10,742 nt of DNA. Source: a bacterium UBA1790 (lineage in GTDB: Bacteria > Bacteroidota > Bacteroidia > Bacteroidales > Muribaculaceae). Of the stretch, positions 1-8,200 are shown piece by piece. The position numbers and the translations under genes are program-made. The first letter of the stretch is position 1. Every line of letters begins with the position of its first letter. A model generated the notes under the pieces. It had not been told where the DNA came from. It saw only the letters and a program-made list of their open reading frames with translations, and did no database searches. Where the stretch lies: contig DCGA01000063.1 of the NCBI GenBank assembly GCA_002314465.1, positions 34,427-45,168 of the forward strand, written 5' to 3'.

Positions 1-39
1 TCAAACACGCGCGGCTTTTCCACATTGGCCAAAAATATA

Positions 40-57
40 AATTATCATTTTCTTTTT
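40..57 (+). repeat. 18-base direct repeat, copy 1
   Basis: The sequence AATTATCATTTTCTTTTT is found exactly here and again at 2292-2309. Each copy lies upstream of a plus-strand promoter and is followed by a short ACA-containing stretch. The distances to the -7 boxes differ (about 130 and 55 bases), so it is not a fixed promoter element. Its role is unknown. The low-complexity T-rich end lowers its significance. Confidence 0.5.
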
Positions 58-184
58 ACACAACTGTACCAAGTCCGGCCACGCGGGAGACCTTTATAAT
101 GCACAGATATCATCTTTTGAGCATTAATCGATACCATTCATGAAAAATATGCACAATTAGAGTATTAAATAAATTTAAAATCAT

Positions 185-192
185 TACCTTTG
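185..192 (+). promoter_or_regulatory. Predicted promoter (-7 box) of the beta-barrel/phosphoesterase operon
   Basis: TACCTTTG matches the Bacteroidetes primary-sigma -7 consensus TAnnTTTG. Transcription would start near 199, giving a leader of about 85 bases before the ATG at 286. No good TTTG-like -33 element is visible about 20 bases upstream, so the promoter may be weak or need an activator. The call rests on the -7 match and its position. Confidence 0.6.
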
Positions 193-218
193 TACTCGCA
201 TTCTATTTTACCGAAGGC

Positions 219-255
219 GTGATAACAATTCATGGATACTTCTCCCTGGTATCAC
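219..255 (+). other. Possible alternative hairpins in the operon leader
   Basis: GTGATA (219-224) is complementary to TATCAC (250-255). GATAC (235-239) is complementary to GTATC (249-253), with a nine-base loop. The two pairings compete for bases 250-253, so they cannot form together. This is a modest structure and could be chance in a leader of this length. It ends about 30 bases before the start codon. Confidence 0.25.
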
Positions 256-285
256 TTAATGAGATAAATATAATTTCAAAATAAT

Positions 286-1008
286 ATGCGCAGATTCATT
301 ATTGCAATTACAGTAATGCTTGTGGCTATCGGCACGTCGGCACAGCAGACTAATTTCTGTGGCGAGACTAAGTTTGATAGTATCCACAACAATGAGGTGG
401 TGGCATATACTCAATTGGGTACTAATATCCTCACCGACTTCTATGCAGGTGTTTCAGGCATCTACACCCGTCATTTCAACAAACACTGGGCTGTAGAAGG
501 TGGCTTGAACTACCAGTTTAAGAAAAACCTGGTTGGTTTTTCTGGCCGTGGTATCTATCACTTTAACTGGACCAAGCACAGCGATTTCTTTGTTAGCGGT
601 AAACTGATGTTCAATCGCTACAACTCTTACGATGCCAATGAGTGCATTGCCAATGTCTCAATCAACTGGCAGACTTCATACTTCGATATGACGCTGGGTG
701 AATCGCTCATCCATTTCACATCGCTCGGCTCGGGATATACCGAACCTCTCACACTTACATTCGGTCTTGGTTTTAATATCCGTCGCCGTAGCAATCCTTG
801 GAACATCGGTTTGTTCTTCCGCAACTACGATGATTTCTACTACGAGAACTGGAACGTCAACTGGGGTGTGCGTTTCTACAGCCCACTGCCTGGCACTAAG
901 ATGAAACTCTTTGGCGAATTTAATGTACGCCCTGCCGGCTCTATGTCGCAGCTTGCGAGCAAATATGAAACTCATGTTAAATTAGGCATTAAACACGTTT
1001 GGAAATGA
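286..1008 (+). CDS. Predicted outer-membrane beta-barrel protein, function unknown
   Basis: This encodes a 240-residue exported protein. The first 20 or so residues form a typical signal peptide: two arginines, a hydrophobic core, then a GTSA-QQ junction suggesting cleavage near residue 19-20. The mature chain alternates polar and hydrophobic or aromatic residues in segments of about 10 (for example around 45-60, 65-80, 95-110, 150-165, 185-200 and 225-238), separated by polar turns. It has many Phe, Tyr, Trp and Asn residues. That is the pattern of a small transmembrane barrel of roughly ten strands in the outer membrane. The chain ends with a strand finishing in Val-Trp-Lys, close to the usual terminal aromatic residue. 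I do not recognise a named family. The ATG at 286 has no Shine-Dalgarno sequence but an AT-rich leader, as is normal for Bacteroidales. Its TGA overlaps the next gene's start, so the two products are probably made together. A soluble periplasmic beta-sandwich is a less likely alternative. Confidence 0.75.
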   Translation: MRRFIIAITVMLVAIGTSAQQTNFCGETKFDSIHNNEVVAYTQLGTNILTDFYAGVSGIYTRHFNKHWAVEGGLNYQFKKNLVGFSGRGIYHFNWTKHSDFFVSGKLMFNRYNSYDANECIANVSINWQTSYFDMTLGESLIHFTSLGSGYTEPLTLTFGLGFNIRRRSNPWNIGLFFRNYDDFYYENWNVNWGVRFYSPLPGTKMKLFGEFNVRPAGSMSQLASKYETHVKLGIKHVWK

Positions 1009-2171
1009 TGAAAAATACGATATTCAGTAAATCTAAACTCGTGTCACTTGCAATCGTTGTGGCATGTTTGGTAGGCATCGTTGTTGCTTCTTGCTCTAAG
1101 GTAGACCCCGCAGGTGTTTTGATGGCGGGTACAGCAGTCAACGACCGTGTGAAGATGAGTTTGCTCTATTGGAGTGAATACGGCAATTATTTCGACACTA
1201 CTGTTGTAGATGATTTCGATATAGAGTTAATAACCGACGAGGATGGAAAACCTAAAGATTACAGATTTGTAGGTGAAAACAAGGCATACTCTTTCCTTAT
1301 TGGTGCCGACAGCCACACTCTCTACGATACAGGTCGTTTGCGCGAAATGTTTGAGGAGGCAAGACGACACGGCGATATGTTTGTATGTCACCTGGGTGAC
1401 ATCGCCGAGACACAGCCACAATACTATGCGGCTGTAAAAAACGTAGTTGACTTCTATGCCAACAAGAAACATGGTGCTAAACCTTTCTACGTAATTCCCG
1501 GTAACCACGATATTACTCGAAACGGTTGGGCTTTATTCACTCAGGTGTTTAATGCTTCTTTTTACGATTTTTGGATTATTGCCGATATCGATGAAGACGG
1601 TAAAACATTGTATTTCGACCACTTCATTTTCCTTGATACCGCTTCGGGTACATTGGGAAAAACCCAAATCGAAGCAATTGAGAATGGAGCGCTTCTGGAA
1701 AGACAGGCTCAAGACGAAATAACATCAAAGTTTAAGGTTAGAAACCGTTTCGTGTTCACACACACCAACTTCTTCCGTCCTCGTTTCACCCAGTTCGCTT
1801 CTACACTGTGTCGCGACGAGATGTACTTCTTGCTTAATAAGACCAAGGAATGGAACACTACAATGGTGTTTGCCGGACACGTGCATGAATGGGATCACCG
1901 CTTCATCGATGGTGTTGAACACCTCACATTCGATTCTATGTCGGAGCGTAACTGCCCCAAACCTGGCAACTATCTTATTCGCATCAACATCACTAAGGAC
2001 GGTAAGGCAAGCTGGGAGAAAGTGCCTATGAAATACGTTAACGATTCGGGCATCCCCGAGAACGACTACCGACACCTGCAGTGGGAGGTCGACTCGGGTA
2101 TACGCAAGAGCCTCTCTGGGGACGACTTCTCCGACTTCATCGAAGACGACGTAAACGGTAGACTCGAGTAA
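1005..2171 (+). CDS. Lipoprotein metallophosphoesterase (calcineurin-like)
   Basis: This 388-residue protein has the full motif set of the calcineurin-like metallophosphoesterase fold, which binds two metal ions and hydrolyses phosphate esters. The motifs are D102-x-H104, GD132-xx-E135, GN167-H168-D169, H253 (in FTH) and GH292-x-H294. The natural substrate cannot be read from the sequence. The N-terminus has lysines, a long hydrophobic stretch and a lipobox VAS-Cys30, so a lipid-anchored envelope protein is expected. A second lipobox-like VVA-Cys21 lies earlier but is followed by more hydrophobic residues, so Cys30 is preferred. No acidic surface-export signal follows the cysteine, so a periplasm-facing anchor is plausible. 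The frame also opens at a TTG at 999. I chose the ATG at 1005 (the ATG at 1008 is equally possible) because it overlaps the TGA of the preceding gene, a classic translational-coupling arrangement. The gene ends eight bases before a strong terminator. Confidence 0.9.
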   Translation: MMKNTIFSKSKLVSLAIVVACLVGIVVASCSKVDPAGVLMAGTAVNDRVKMSLLYWSEYGNYFDTTVVDDFDIELITDEDGKPKDYRFVGENKAYSFLIGADSHTLYDTGRLREMFEEARRHGDMFVCHLGDIAETQPQYYAAVKNVVDFYANKKHGAKPFYVIPGNHDITRNGWALFTQVFNASFYDFWIIADIDEDGKTLYFDHFIFLDTASGTLGKTQIEAIENGALLERQAQDEITSKFKVRNRFVFTHTNFFRPRFTQFASTLCRDEMYFLLNKTKEWNTTMVFAGHVHEWDHRFIDGVEHLTFDSMSERNCPKPGNYLIRINITKDGKASWEKVPMKYVNDSGIPENDYRHLQWEVDSGIRKSLSGDDFSDFIEDDVNGRLE

Positions 2172-2178
2172 ATATCAC

Positions 2179-2211
2179 AAGCGCTTGAACACAAGTTCGG
2201 GCGCTTTTTTT
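2179..2211 (+). terminator. Strong intrinsic terminator of the first operon
   Basis: Bases 2179-2190 pair with 2195-2206 over 12 positions (two G-T wobbles), with a four-base loop ACAA. Seven T residues follow (2205-2211). The hairpin begins eight bases after the phosphoesterase stop codon, so it ends the two-gene transcript. Confidence 0.9.
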
Positions 2212-2247
2212 GTTTCTGTTATTCAGAGTACAGGTTCTATTTGTTTT

Positions 2248-2260
2248 CGCCAGCATGGCG
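2248..2260. other. Small hairpin in the spacer (CGCCA-gca-TGGCG)
   Basis: A perfect five-base stem with a three-base loop is followed by TTATTTTC on the plus strand and preceded by a TTGTTTT run. It could be a weak back-up terminator behind the strong one at 2179-2211, or chance. The rest of 2212-2340 holds no gene. It contains the second 18-base repeat copy. Confidence 0.3.
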
Positions 2261-2291
2261 TTATTTTCATGGTCCATTGGATAAAAACACG

Positions 2292-2309
2292 AATTATCAT
2301 TTTCTTTTT
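2292..2309 (+). repeat. 18-base direct repeat, copy 2
   Basis: This is an exact second copy of the sequence at 40-57. It sits between the terminator of the first operon and the promoter of the serine hydrolase gene. No matching inverted copy was noticed elsewhere in the window. Confidence 0.5.
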
Positions 2310-2341
2310 GTACATATAGCACGAGTTTTTTCGTCGCTGCC

Positions 2342-2372
2342 TTTCGTCTTTCGGCAAAATAGACTATCTTTG
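2342..2372 (+). promoter_or_regulatory. Predicted promoter of the serine hydrolase transcription unit
   Basis: TATCTTTG (2365-2372) matches the Bacteroidetes -7 consensus TAnnTTTG. A near-consensus -33 element TTTCG lies at 2342-2346, 18 bases upstream. Transcription would start near 2379, leaving a very short leader of under 20 bases before the ATG at 2397. Confidence 0.7.
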
Positions 2373-2396
2373 CGTGTGAAAACTAATTGAAATCTT

Positions 2397-3545
2397 ATGA
2401 AGACATTAACTAACCTCTTTCTGTGTCTGGCAATCTTAGTAGGCACAAGCTGTGCACAGGCTAAGCCCAAACGTGCCAACAGCCCCAAGCGTGTAGCATT
2501 TGAAACCGAACTCAAGCAGATGATGGACAGCCTCAATGTGGTTGGTCTGAGCATCGCTGTCGTTAAGGACAACAAGATTGTCTATAACAATAGTTACGGT
2601 GTGCAGGACATGGAAACCAAGAAGCCTGTTACCAATAACACTTTCTTCCGCATTGCGTCTATCTCTAAGTCGTTCTCGGCTGTGTCTATCATGCAGATGG
2701 TCGAGAAGGGGCTTGTTACCCTTGATACCGATGTGAACGATGTCCTCAACTTCAAGGTGCGCAACCCCAAGTATCCCGATGTACCCATCACTGTGGAAAT
2801 GCTCCTCAGCCACACTAGCAGTCTCAACGACAGCGAGGGCTATTGGGAGAGCCTCGACTGCATCACACCGGGTAAGAACGATAACTATACCAAGGCCTAC
2901 AACGACTACAAGCCTGGCACCAAGTACGAGTACTGCAATCTCAACTTCAGCCTTCTGGGCTCTATCATCGAGCGCCTTTCGGGCGAACGCTTCGACCAGT
3001 ATGTTGCCAAGCACATTGTTAAGCCCCTTGGTCTTAACGCAAGTTTCAACATCAACGATATCCCTGCAAAGCAGATTGGCAAACTCTACTCATGGGACGG
3101 CAACAAGTTTGTAGAACAGAATGCTTATCGCCCCATTACAGGCCTTGATAAATACAAACTCACCGAGAGTAGCGTTACTTTCTCGCCCGCCGGAGGTATG
3201 AAGATTAGCGCACGCAACCTCGCCAAGTACATGCTCATGCACATGAACTACGGCAAGTCGCCCCTCGTCAATGCACGTATCATTAAGTCAGAGAGTTCTA
3301 AACTCATGCAGGTTGACCACACTCCCGGCTACCACTATGGCCTTGCTCTTGAGCAGACCGATGAATATACACCTGGTGACGTGCTCGTGGGCCACACAGG
3401 CGGAGCCTATGGCTTGCGTAGTGCAATGTTCTTCAACCCCGAGAAGAAATATGGTCTGGTCATGATATGCAGCGGTTGCAACAACCCCACTATCGTGCTC
3501 AACAAAATCATGCCCATCCTCCATAAGCACTTCATCAAGAAATAA
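2397..3545 (+). CDS. Exported serine hydrolase, beta-lactamase/class C penicillin-binding-protein family
   Basis: This is a 382-residue enzyme of the serine beta-lactamase-like family (Pfam Beta-lactamase group, which includes esterases, D-amino-acid peptidases and class C beta-lactamases). All three catalytic motifs are present. S88-I-S-K91 carries the nucleophile serine and the general-base lysine, Y179-C-N181 is the YxN motif, and H333-T-G-G336 replaces the KTG box. The HTG form is common in non-beta-lactamase members, so peptidase or esterase activity is more likely than antibiotic resistance. A signal peptide covers about residues 1-22. Cleavage after Ala-Gln-Ala is likely. Cys19 lies in a weak lipobox (GTS-C), so lipid anchoring is possible but less supported. 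The length is normal for the family. The start is the ATG just behind the promoter, with no Shine-Dalgarno sequence. It lies 29 bases upstream of the pseudouridine synthase gene and may share its transcript. Confidence 0.88.
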   Translation: MKTLTNLFLCLAILVGTSCAQAKPKRANSPKRVAFETELKQMMDSLNVVGLSIAVVKDNKIVYNNSYGVQDMETKKPVTNNTFFRIASISKSFSAVSIMQMVEKGLVTLDTDVNDVLNFKVRNPKYPDVPITVEMLLSHTSSLNDSEGYWESLDCITPGKNDNYTKAYNDYKPGTKYEYCNLNFSLLGSIIERLSGERFDQYVAKHIVKPLGLNASFNINDIPAKQIGKLYSWDGNKFVEQNAYRPITGLDKYKLTESSVTFSPAGGMKISARNLAKYMLMHMNYGKSPLVNARIIKSESSKLMQVDHTPGYHYGLALEQTDEYTPGDVLVGHTGGAYGLRSAMFFNPEKKYGLVMICSGCNNPTIVLNKIMPILHKHFIKK

Positions 3546-3555
3546 GGCTATATTT

Positions 3556-3572
3556 GCGGCAAAGCCGCCTTT
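3556..3572 (+). other. GC-rich hairpin between the hydrolase and pseudouridine synthase genes
   Basis: GCGGC (3556-3560) pairs with GCCGC (3564-3568) around an AAA loop and is followed by CTTT. It lies 10 bases after the hydrolase stop and ends just six bases before the ATG at 3575. The T run is too short for a strong terminator. It could act as a weak attenuator, or as a structure that limits ribosome access to the downstream start. Confidence 0.4.
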
Positions 3573-3574
3573 AT

Positions 3575-5200
3575 ATGAATCATCTTCATGAGCTGAAGAA
3601 TGAAGCGAATGTAGACCTGCCTGCGCAGTTCACATTCCCTTTTCACTACACCCCGCATCCGCTGTGTGTGGAGGCGGCGCGTCTGGTTCAGCGGTATGTC
3701 GAGTCACAAGCGGTATTGAACAGCGAACTGCAGCAGGGCAAGATGCTCGGTGTACTGGTTGTGAAGGCTTTCGGTGCCCCACAACCTCAGTTCCTGGCCG
3801 CTTTTTCGGGTAATCTCGCGGGGAGCAACGATATCCCTTACTTTGTTCCTGCCGTCTACGACTTGCTCAACCCCGACGGGGAGTTCAAGCGTGGCGAGGC
3901 GGCTATTACAACCCTTAATCATCGCATTGCGGCCCTCGCAAACGCTCCGTCTCTCATTAAGCTGCGTGAGCAACTTGCCGATGCCACCCAACGAGGCCGC
4001 ATGGAAATAGACGATTTTAAGCAACACATGGCGGCTTCCAAGGCTCGTCGCGATGCAGTACGTGCAAAGGGAGGTGTAAGCACCGAAGATGATGAGCAGA
4101 TGCTTAACGAGAGCCGTTTCCAGAAGGCCGAACTCAAGCGTCTGCGCCAGCGCATAGACGCCGGCATTTCTTCGCTACGCGATGCCGTATCAGCTTGCGA
4201 GGACGAAATTTCGGATCTCAAGACACAGCGCAAGACCATGAGCGAAGCCTTGCAGGAACGCATCTTCCGCTTGTTTGTCGTTGAGAACGCCCTGGGCGAT
4301 TGCAGTGACCTAACCGATATCTTTGCCCGCGCTGAGGGCAAACTCCCGCCTTCGGGCTCGGGCGAGTGCTGCGCTCCCAAGTTGCTGCACTATGCCTATA
4401 CCCACAACCTCACTCCGTTGTGTATGGCCGAGTTCTGGTACGGTGCGTCTCCCGTCGGCGAGGTGCGCCATCACGGTCACTTTTACCCCGCTTGCCGCAG
4501 TAAGTGCAAACCCATACTTGAGTTCATGATGCAGGGACTTGATGTGGAAGAGAATTCTCTCGCTGCATCAACCGATACACAAGGCATTGAGATTGTGTAC
4601 GATGACCAGTGGCTCACTGTCGTGAATAAACCATCGGGTATGCTCAGCGTACCGGGCAAACTGCTTGACGACTCTGCTCAGACTCGTTTCCAGCATCTTT
4701 TCCCCGAGGCAATCGGCCCTATTGTGGTTCATCGTCTTGACCAGGAGACATCGGGCCTGCTCATCTTCGCCAAGGATAAGGACACCCACAAGGCGCTGCA
4801 ACAGCAGTTTGCCTGCCATTCCATCAGCAAGCAATATATAGCCATACTGTCACGCACGATAGAGAGTGATGAAGGCACAATCTCTCTTCCTATATGTCCT
4901 GATGTGGACGACCGACCGCGCCAAATGGTTTCGCCCGAATACGGGAAGGAGGCTGTTACGCGTTACCGCGTGCTTGAGCGTCGCGACGGTCGCACCCGCA
5001 TTGAGTTTTACCCCACGACCGGACGCACACATCAGTTGCGCGTACATGCATCCCATCCGCAAGGACTCAATGCTCCCATCGTGGGCGACCGCTTGTACGG
5101 CACTGCCGATACTCGCCTTATGCTCCACGCACAGTGCATTACTTTCACTCATCCTGCCACAGGAGAGCAACTCACAATCACTTCCGAGGCTCCGTTCTAA
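3575..5200 (+). CDS. RluA-family pseudouridine synthase with coiled-coil, Cys-rich N-terminal extension
   Basis: This 541-residue protein has a C-terminal RluA-type catalytic domain (about residues 335-541) that converts uridine to pseudouridine in rRNA or tRNA. The signature HRLDQETSG contains the catalytic Asp389. An upstream NKPSGMLSVPG segment and a downstream TGRTHQLRVH segment (about 482-491) complete the active-site core. The first half is not the usual S4 domain. It has a short conserved-looking start (FTFPFHYTPHPLC), a charged helical stretch at about 115-235 that looks like a coiled coil, and a segment with Cys265, Cys266, Cys307 and Cys311 (CxxxC) and several histidines that could bind a metal. 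Long RluA homologues of this layout are known in Bacteroidetes and gamma-proteobacteria, as far as I recall. The exact target uridine cannot be told. The frame opens at a TTG at 3554, but that codon overlaps the hairpin, so I chose the ATG at 3575. It converges with the giant gene to its right. Confidence 0.88.
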   Translation: MNHLHELKNEANVDLPAQFTFPFHYTPHPLCVEAARLVQRYVESQAVLNSELQQGKMLGVLVVKAFGAPQPQFLAAFSGNLAGSNDIPYFVPAVYDLLNPDGEFKRGEAAITTLNHRIAALANAPSLIKLREQLADATQRGRMEIDDFKQHMAASKARRDAVRAKGGVSTEDDEQMLNESRFQKAELKRLRQRIDAGISSLRDAVSACEDEISDLKTQRKTMSEALQERIFRLFVVENALGDCSDLTDIFARAEGKLPPSGSGECCAPKLLHYAYTHNLTPLCMAEFWYGASPVGEVRHHGHFYPACRSKCKPILEFMMQGLDVEENSLAASTDTQGIEIVYDDQWLTVVNKPSGMLSVPGKLLDDSAQTRFQHLFPEAIGPIVVHRLDQETSGLLIFAKDKDTHKALQQQFACHSISKQYIAILSRTIESDEGTISLPICPDVDDRPRQMVSPEYGKEAVTRYRVLERRDGRTRIEFYPTTGRTHQLRVHASHPQGLNAPIVGDRLYGTADTRLMLHAQCITFTHPATGEQLTITSEAPF

Positions 5201-5221
5201 AATCCATATCAGTGATATAGA

Positions 5222-5257
5222 AACAAAAAAAGACCCGCTCATGGCGGGCCTTTTCTT
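5222..5257. terminator. Bidirectional terminator between convergent genes
   Basis: The stem (A)GACCCGC (5231-5238) pairs with GCGGGCCT (5244-5251) around the loop TCATG. An A run lies on the left (5225-5231) and a T run on the right (5251-5254, 5256-5257). In plus-strand RNA the stem has one A-C mismatch (5233/5249). In minus-strand RNA the same position is a U-G wobble, and the U run is longer. It should therefore work in both directions but better for the minus-strand giant gene, which ends at 5276. It lies 22 bases past the pseudouridine synthase stop. Confidence 0.85.
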
Positions 5258-5275
5258 GTTATGTGTAGTGATAGA

Positions 5276-8200
5276 TTACTTCACAACCTTGCTTGCACGT
5301 GTTGTGCCGTCGTTGTAAGTAGTAACCACGATGTTCATGCCGTCAAACGGTGTCTCGCTCATCATGCCGGCTGCGTTGTAGTAGCGTACACTTGAAACGC
5401 CCTGCTCTGCGCTGATGCCGTCAACTGCAGTCACGATACCGTTGGCCATTGTTGCTGTTGTAGTGTTACCGTACAGTGCTGCATAGGTTGCACCTTCCTT
5501 GAGTGCGGGAGCACTTGCTGCGCCGGTTGTCACCTGGGTAAGGCCGCTTGCCTGCATTGTGCCTTCAATGAGGATGGGATAAACGGGGGTAATGTCAATG
5601 CTGATTGCAGTACCCTCACTAATGCCATCACCGGGTGTGAACCACAGTGCAGTCTCGTTGTAGTCCTCATCGCTGGGATTGGCCATGAATGTGAGCTTTT
5701 CGAAGCCGAGATACTTGTTGTAAACCTCTGTATCGGCAAGCTTGATGGTGGTCTTGTAGAGTTCCTGGTCGAGTGCATTGTCGCCCACTTCGTCGCTCTC
5801 GCTGTCCTGTACGTATGCAAGGCTGTTTACTGCGGCAATCTTGCCAAGCTTCTTTGAGTCGGCAAATGCTGCGGCGAATGCTCCGATTTCGTTCTGTGCG
5901 TTCTTCTTGAAACCAACGGCCTCGGCACTTGCTGTAGCGGCTTCGCCTGTGTTGGCATCGAGCAGGTAATTACCGTTAGCATCTTGGTAAACGGCTGTTA
6001 CCTCAACGCTCTGAGAGAATTCCTCGGGATTGATTGATGCAAACGATAACTTGTGCTGTTCACCGGCAACGGGAGCATAGATCGTCTTGGTGCCGTTTAC
6101 ATTAACTACATAAGCGGGCTGACTTGCATCGGCTGCAACGTTTGCATCACCGAAGGGCAGTTCTACATTCACCTTATAGTAGTTTGCTGCGATGTTTGCG
6201 CCGTCTACACTTATTGTTTCGGTGTTGGCAACCTTCTCGACTACTACGCTTGCATTCTGGGCTACGGGGTTGGGACGTGCCATCTCGGTGGTTGCGGGCT
6301 TGCCTTCGCTCACCTTGTTAACGCCTGCAGTTACGTCGCTATAGTTCATGACTGCCTTGAATACCTTGTCGGTGAACTTGCCGCTGTTGTCAAGGTAAGC
6401 CATCGAACCGTTGCTCTGCTTAGTAACGGTTGTCTCGTTATTGAGGGTGTAGTTCAGGATGCCATCGAGTGATACAGCCGCATCTTCCTTCTCGGCGTCG
6501 AGTTTGTACTGTGCGGGCACGGGTGCAATCACCAGGACCTTGTCGCTCCAGTTAACCTTTGTATTGTCGCTGAATGTACCGAATACGTTGCTGCGGTTCT
6601 CCTCGGGAACTGCTGTCACGTTGGCAAGGCTGCCGTCGGCATTTACGTCTACATAGTAGAGGGGAGCATTCTCGGTGTTCTTGTTATAGGTTACATAACT
6701 GTGGTCTGTTCCTTCCATTTCAACCAGCTGCAGTGCAACGGGCTCAAGGGTGTAAACACCGGGGAAGTAGATGATGAAGGGGTTAGAGCGAACTACCGAT
6801 GTGCGCTCGCTGCCACCTGCAACATTGAATACAACTTCCATTTCATAGTAGTACTTACCCTCTGCAAGACCTACAACATCGTTAACGAAGCTTGTGTTGC
6901 TGGGATCGCCTTCGCCCTGGGCAACGATACCGTTGTTAAGGGCTACAAGTTTATCGTTTGATGCATCGTAGCAGCGAATGATGTAACTCTGCACTGTATT
7001 GCCTTCGGGGATAGTTACCTGAGGACGATACTGACCATAGTCATATGTTTCGCCATCTTTGTGCGACTGTGCCTCAATCTGTGCCCTACCATATGCAAGG
7101 GTAGTGTAGAGGCGTGATTCGTTCTTGGCATCTACGTTGTAGAAGAACTCAATGGTCTTGAAATAGGTGGGAGCAGTAAATTTGAAGTTACCGTTGTAAC
7201 CGTCGAGAGTACTCAGGTAGTAGGGCTGCTCGGCACTGATTTCTGTACCATCCTGATCATCGCTCTTGAGGTTTCCGAAGCCCCAGTTTGCGTGGTTGCC
7301 CCATTCTGCATGGTGGCCGCCGTTGTCATCGGTGTATACCTGTCCGCCCCAACCGGTCCAAATCTTGGCTGAACCTACATACCAGATATCGGGCACAACG
7401 TAACGCACGTAGTTCACGTTGTCCTTGAGTTCATAGTCGCCTGTGCCTAAGTTAGCATATGCCTCGCCGTTTTCGCCGGCCTGCAGTTCGGCCTTCCACT
7501 CGGCACCGGTCTTTGTCTCATAAACACCGCTGGCGTTGGTCTGGGCCTTGAATGTCATCTGGTCTGATGAATACTGGCGTTCGCCTTCTACGTTTGCTGT
7601 GAAGTATACGGGATTACGAGGAGGCCACATGGTGCTGTACATCACGTTGCCTGAGCGGTCCTTGAGCAGTTTGCCGTTCTCGTCATACTGCAACCAACCC
7701 TCTTGCCAACCCTTGGCTGTGGTGAGGTTAGCGGGCTTGCCTTCAACACCACGGGGTGTTGTGTACAGCTGGTCTTGCTGCATTGCATAGCCCACAAGCG
7801 ATACAAACGGCATGTGGCCGGCTGCGCTTGCATCCTCTGTGCAAGTGATGGTTCCTGCCTCGGCATCATAAGTTACATTATAGAGCTTACCCTCGGCGAG
7901 CGCTGCGCTGTTATCGTCGCAGTCAACGCTTGTCTCGGCACTCTCGGTGTAGTCAGTCATTGAAGTATACTTGCGTACCTTGAGGTCGCTCATCGAGCGC
8001 ATTGCAAAGCCGTTGAGGTGGTACTTGCCGTCCTCGCCCTTGGCCATCTGCCACTCGGGTGAAATGCGGTTGTCGTTAAGGCGACCGCCCATCAGGTAAA
8101 CAACGGGGTTGTTGGCAAAGTCATAGGCTGCCAACTCGGTCTCACTCTGTACACCACGCGGATACACAGGAATGGATTCAAGTTGTTCTGTCCATTCGCC

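Larger units (their letters stand above)
1..285. other. Gene-free leader region upstream of the first operon
   Basis: No credible coding region is seen on either strand. The stretch is AT-rich from about 120 on and contains the first copy of an 18-base repeat (40-57), a Bacteroidetes-type -7 box (185-192) and possible leader hairpins (219-255). A short ATG reading frame at 141 stops after six codons and is not considered a gene. The gene to the left lies outside the window, so I cannot say whether bases 1-120 are its downstream region. Confidence 0.7.

Noticed and set aside
999..1004. TTG start for the phosphoesterase (and TTG at 3554 for the pseudouridine synthase)
   Set aside because: ATG codons follow closely in both. 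The 1005 ATG gives stop/start overlap with the previous gene, and the 3554 TTG would place a hairpin inside the coding region and add residues with no family support.
2436..3014. Minus-strand open frame of 192 codons inside the serine hydrolase gene
   Set aside because: It lies fully antisense to a gene with all catalytic motifs. Its translation is a low-complexity Leu/Val/His-rich sequence typical of a shadow frame, with no promoter or leader.
2397..3545. Antibiotic-resistance beta-lactamase
   Set aside because: The fold and SxxK/YxN motifs match, but the HTG box in place of KTG and the generic housekeeping context fit the broad serine-hydrolase family better. There are no signs of gene transfer around it.
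3919..4380. Minus-strand open frame of 153 codons inside the pseudouridine synthase gene
   Set aside because: Its Arg/Ser/Ala-rich composition comes from the opposite strand of the coiled-coil codons. No family resemblance and no start signals are visible.
6053..6472. Plus-strand open frames inside the giant gene (also 8273-8698)
   Set aside because: They are antisense to the giant protein, Cys-rich and patternless, and have no promoter or leader. The minus-strand frame is continuous and shows clear modules.
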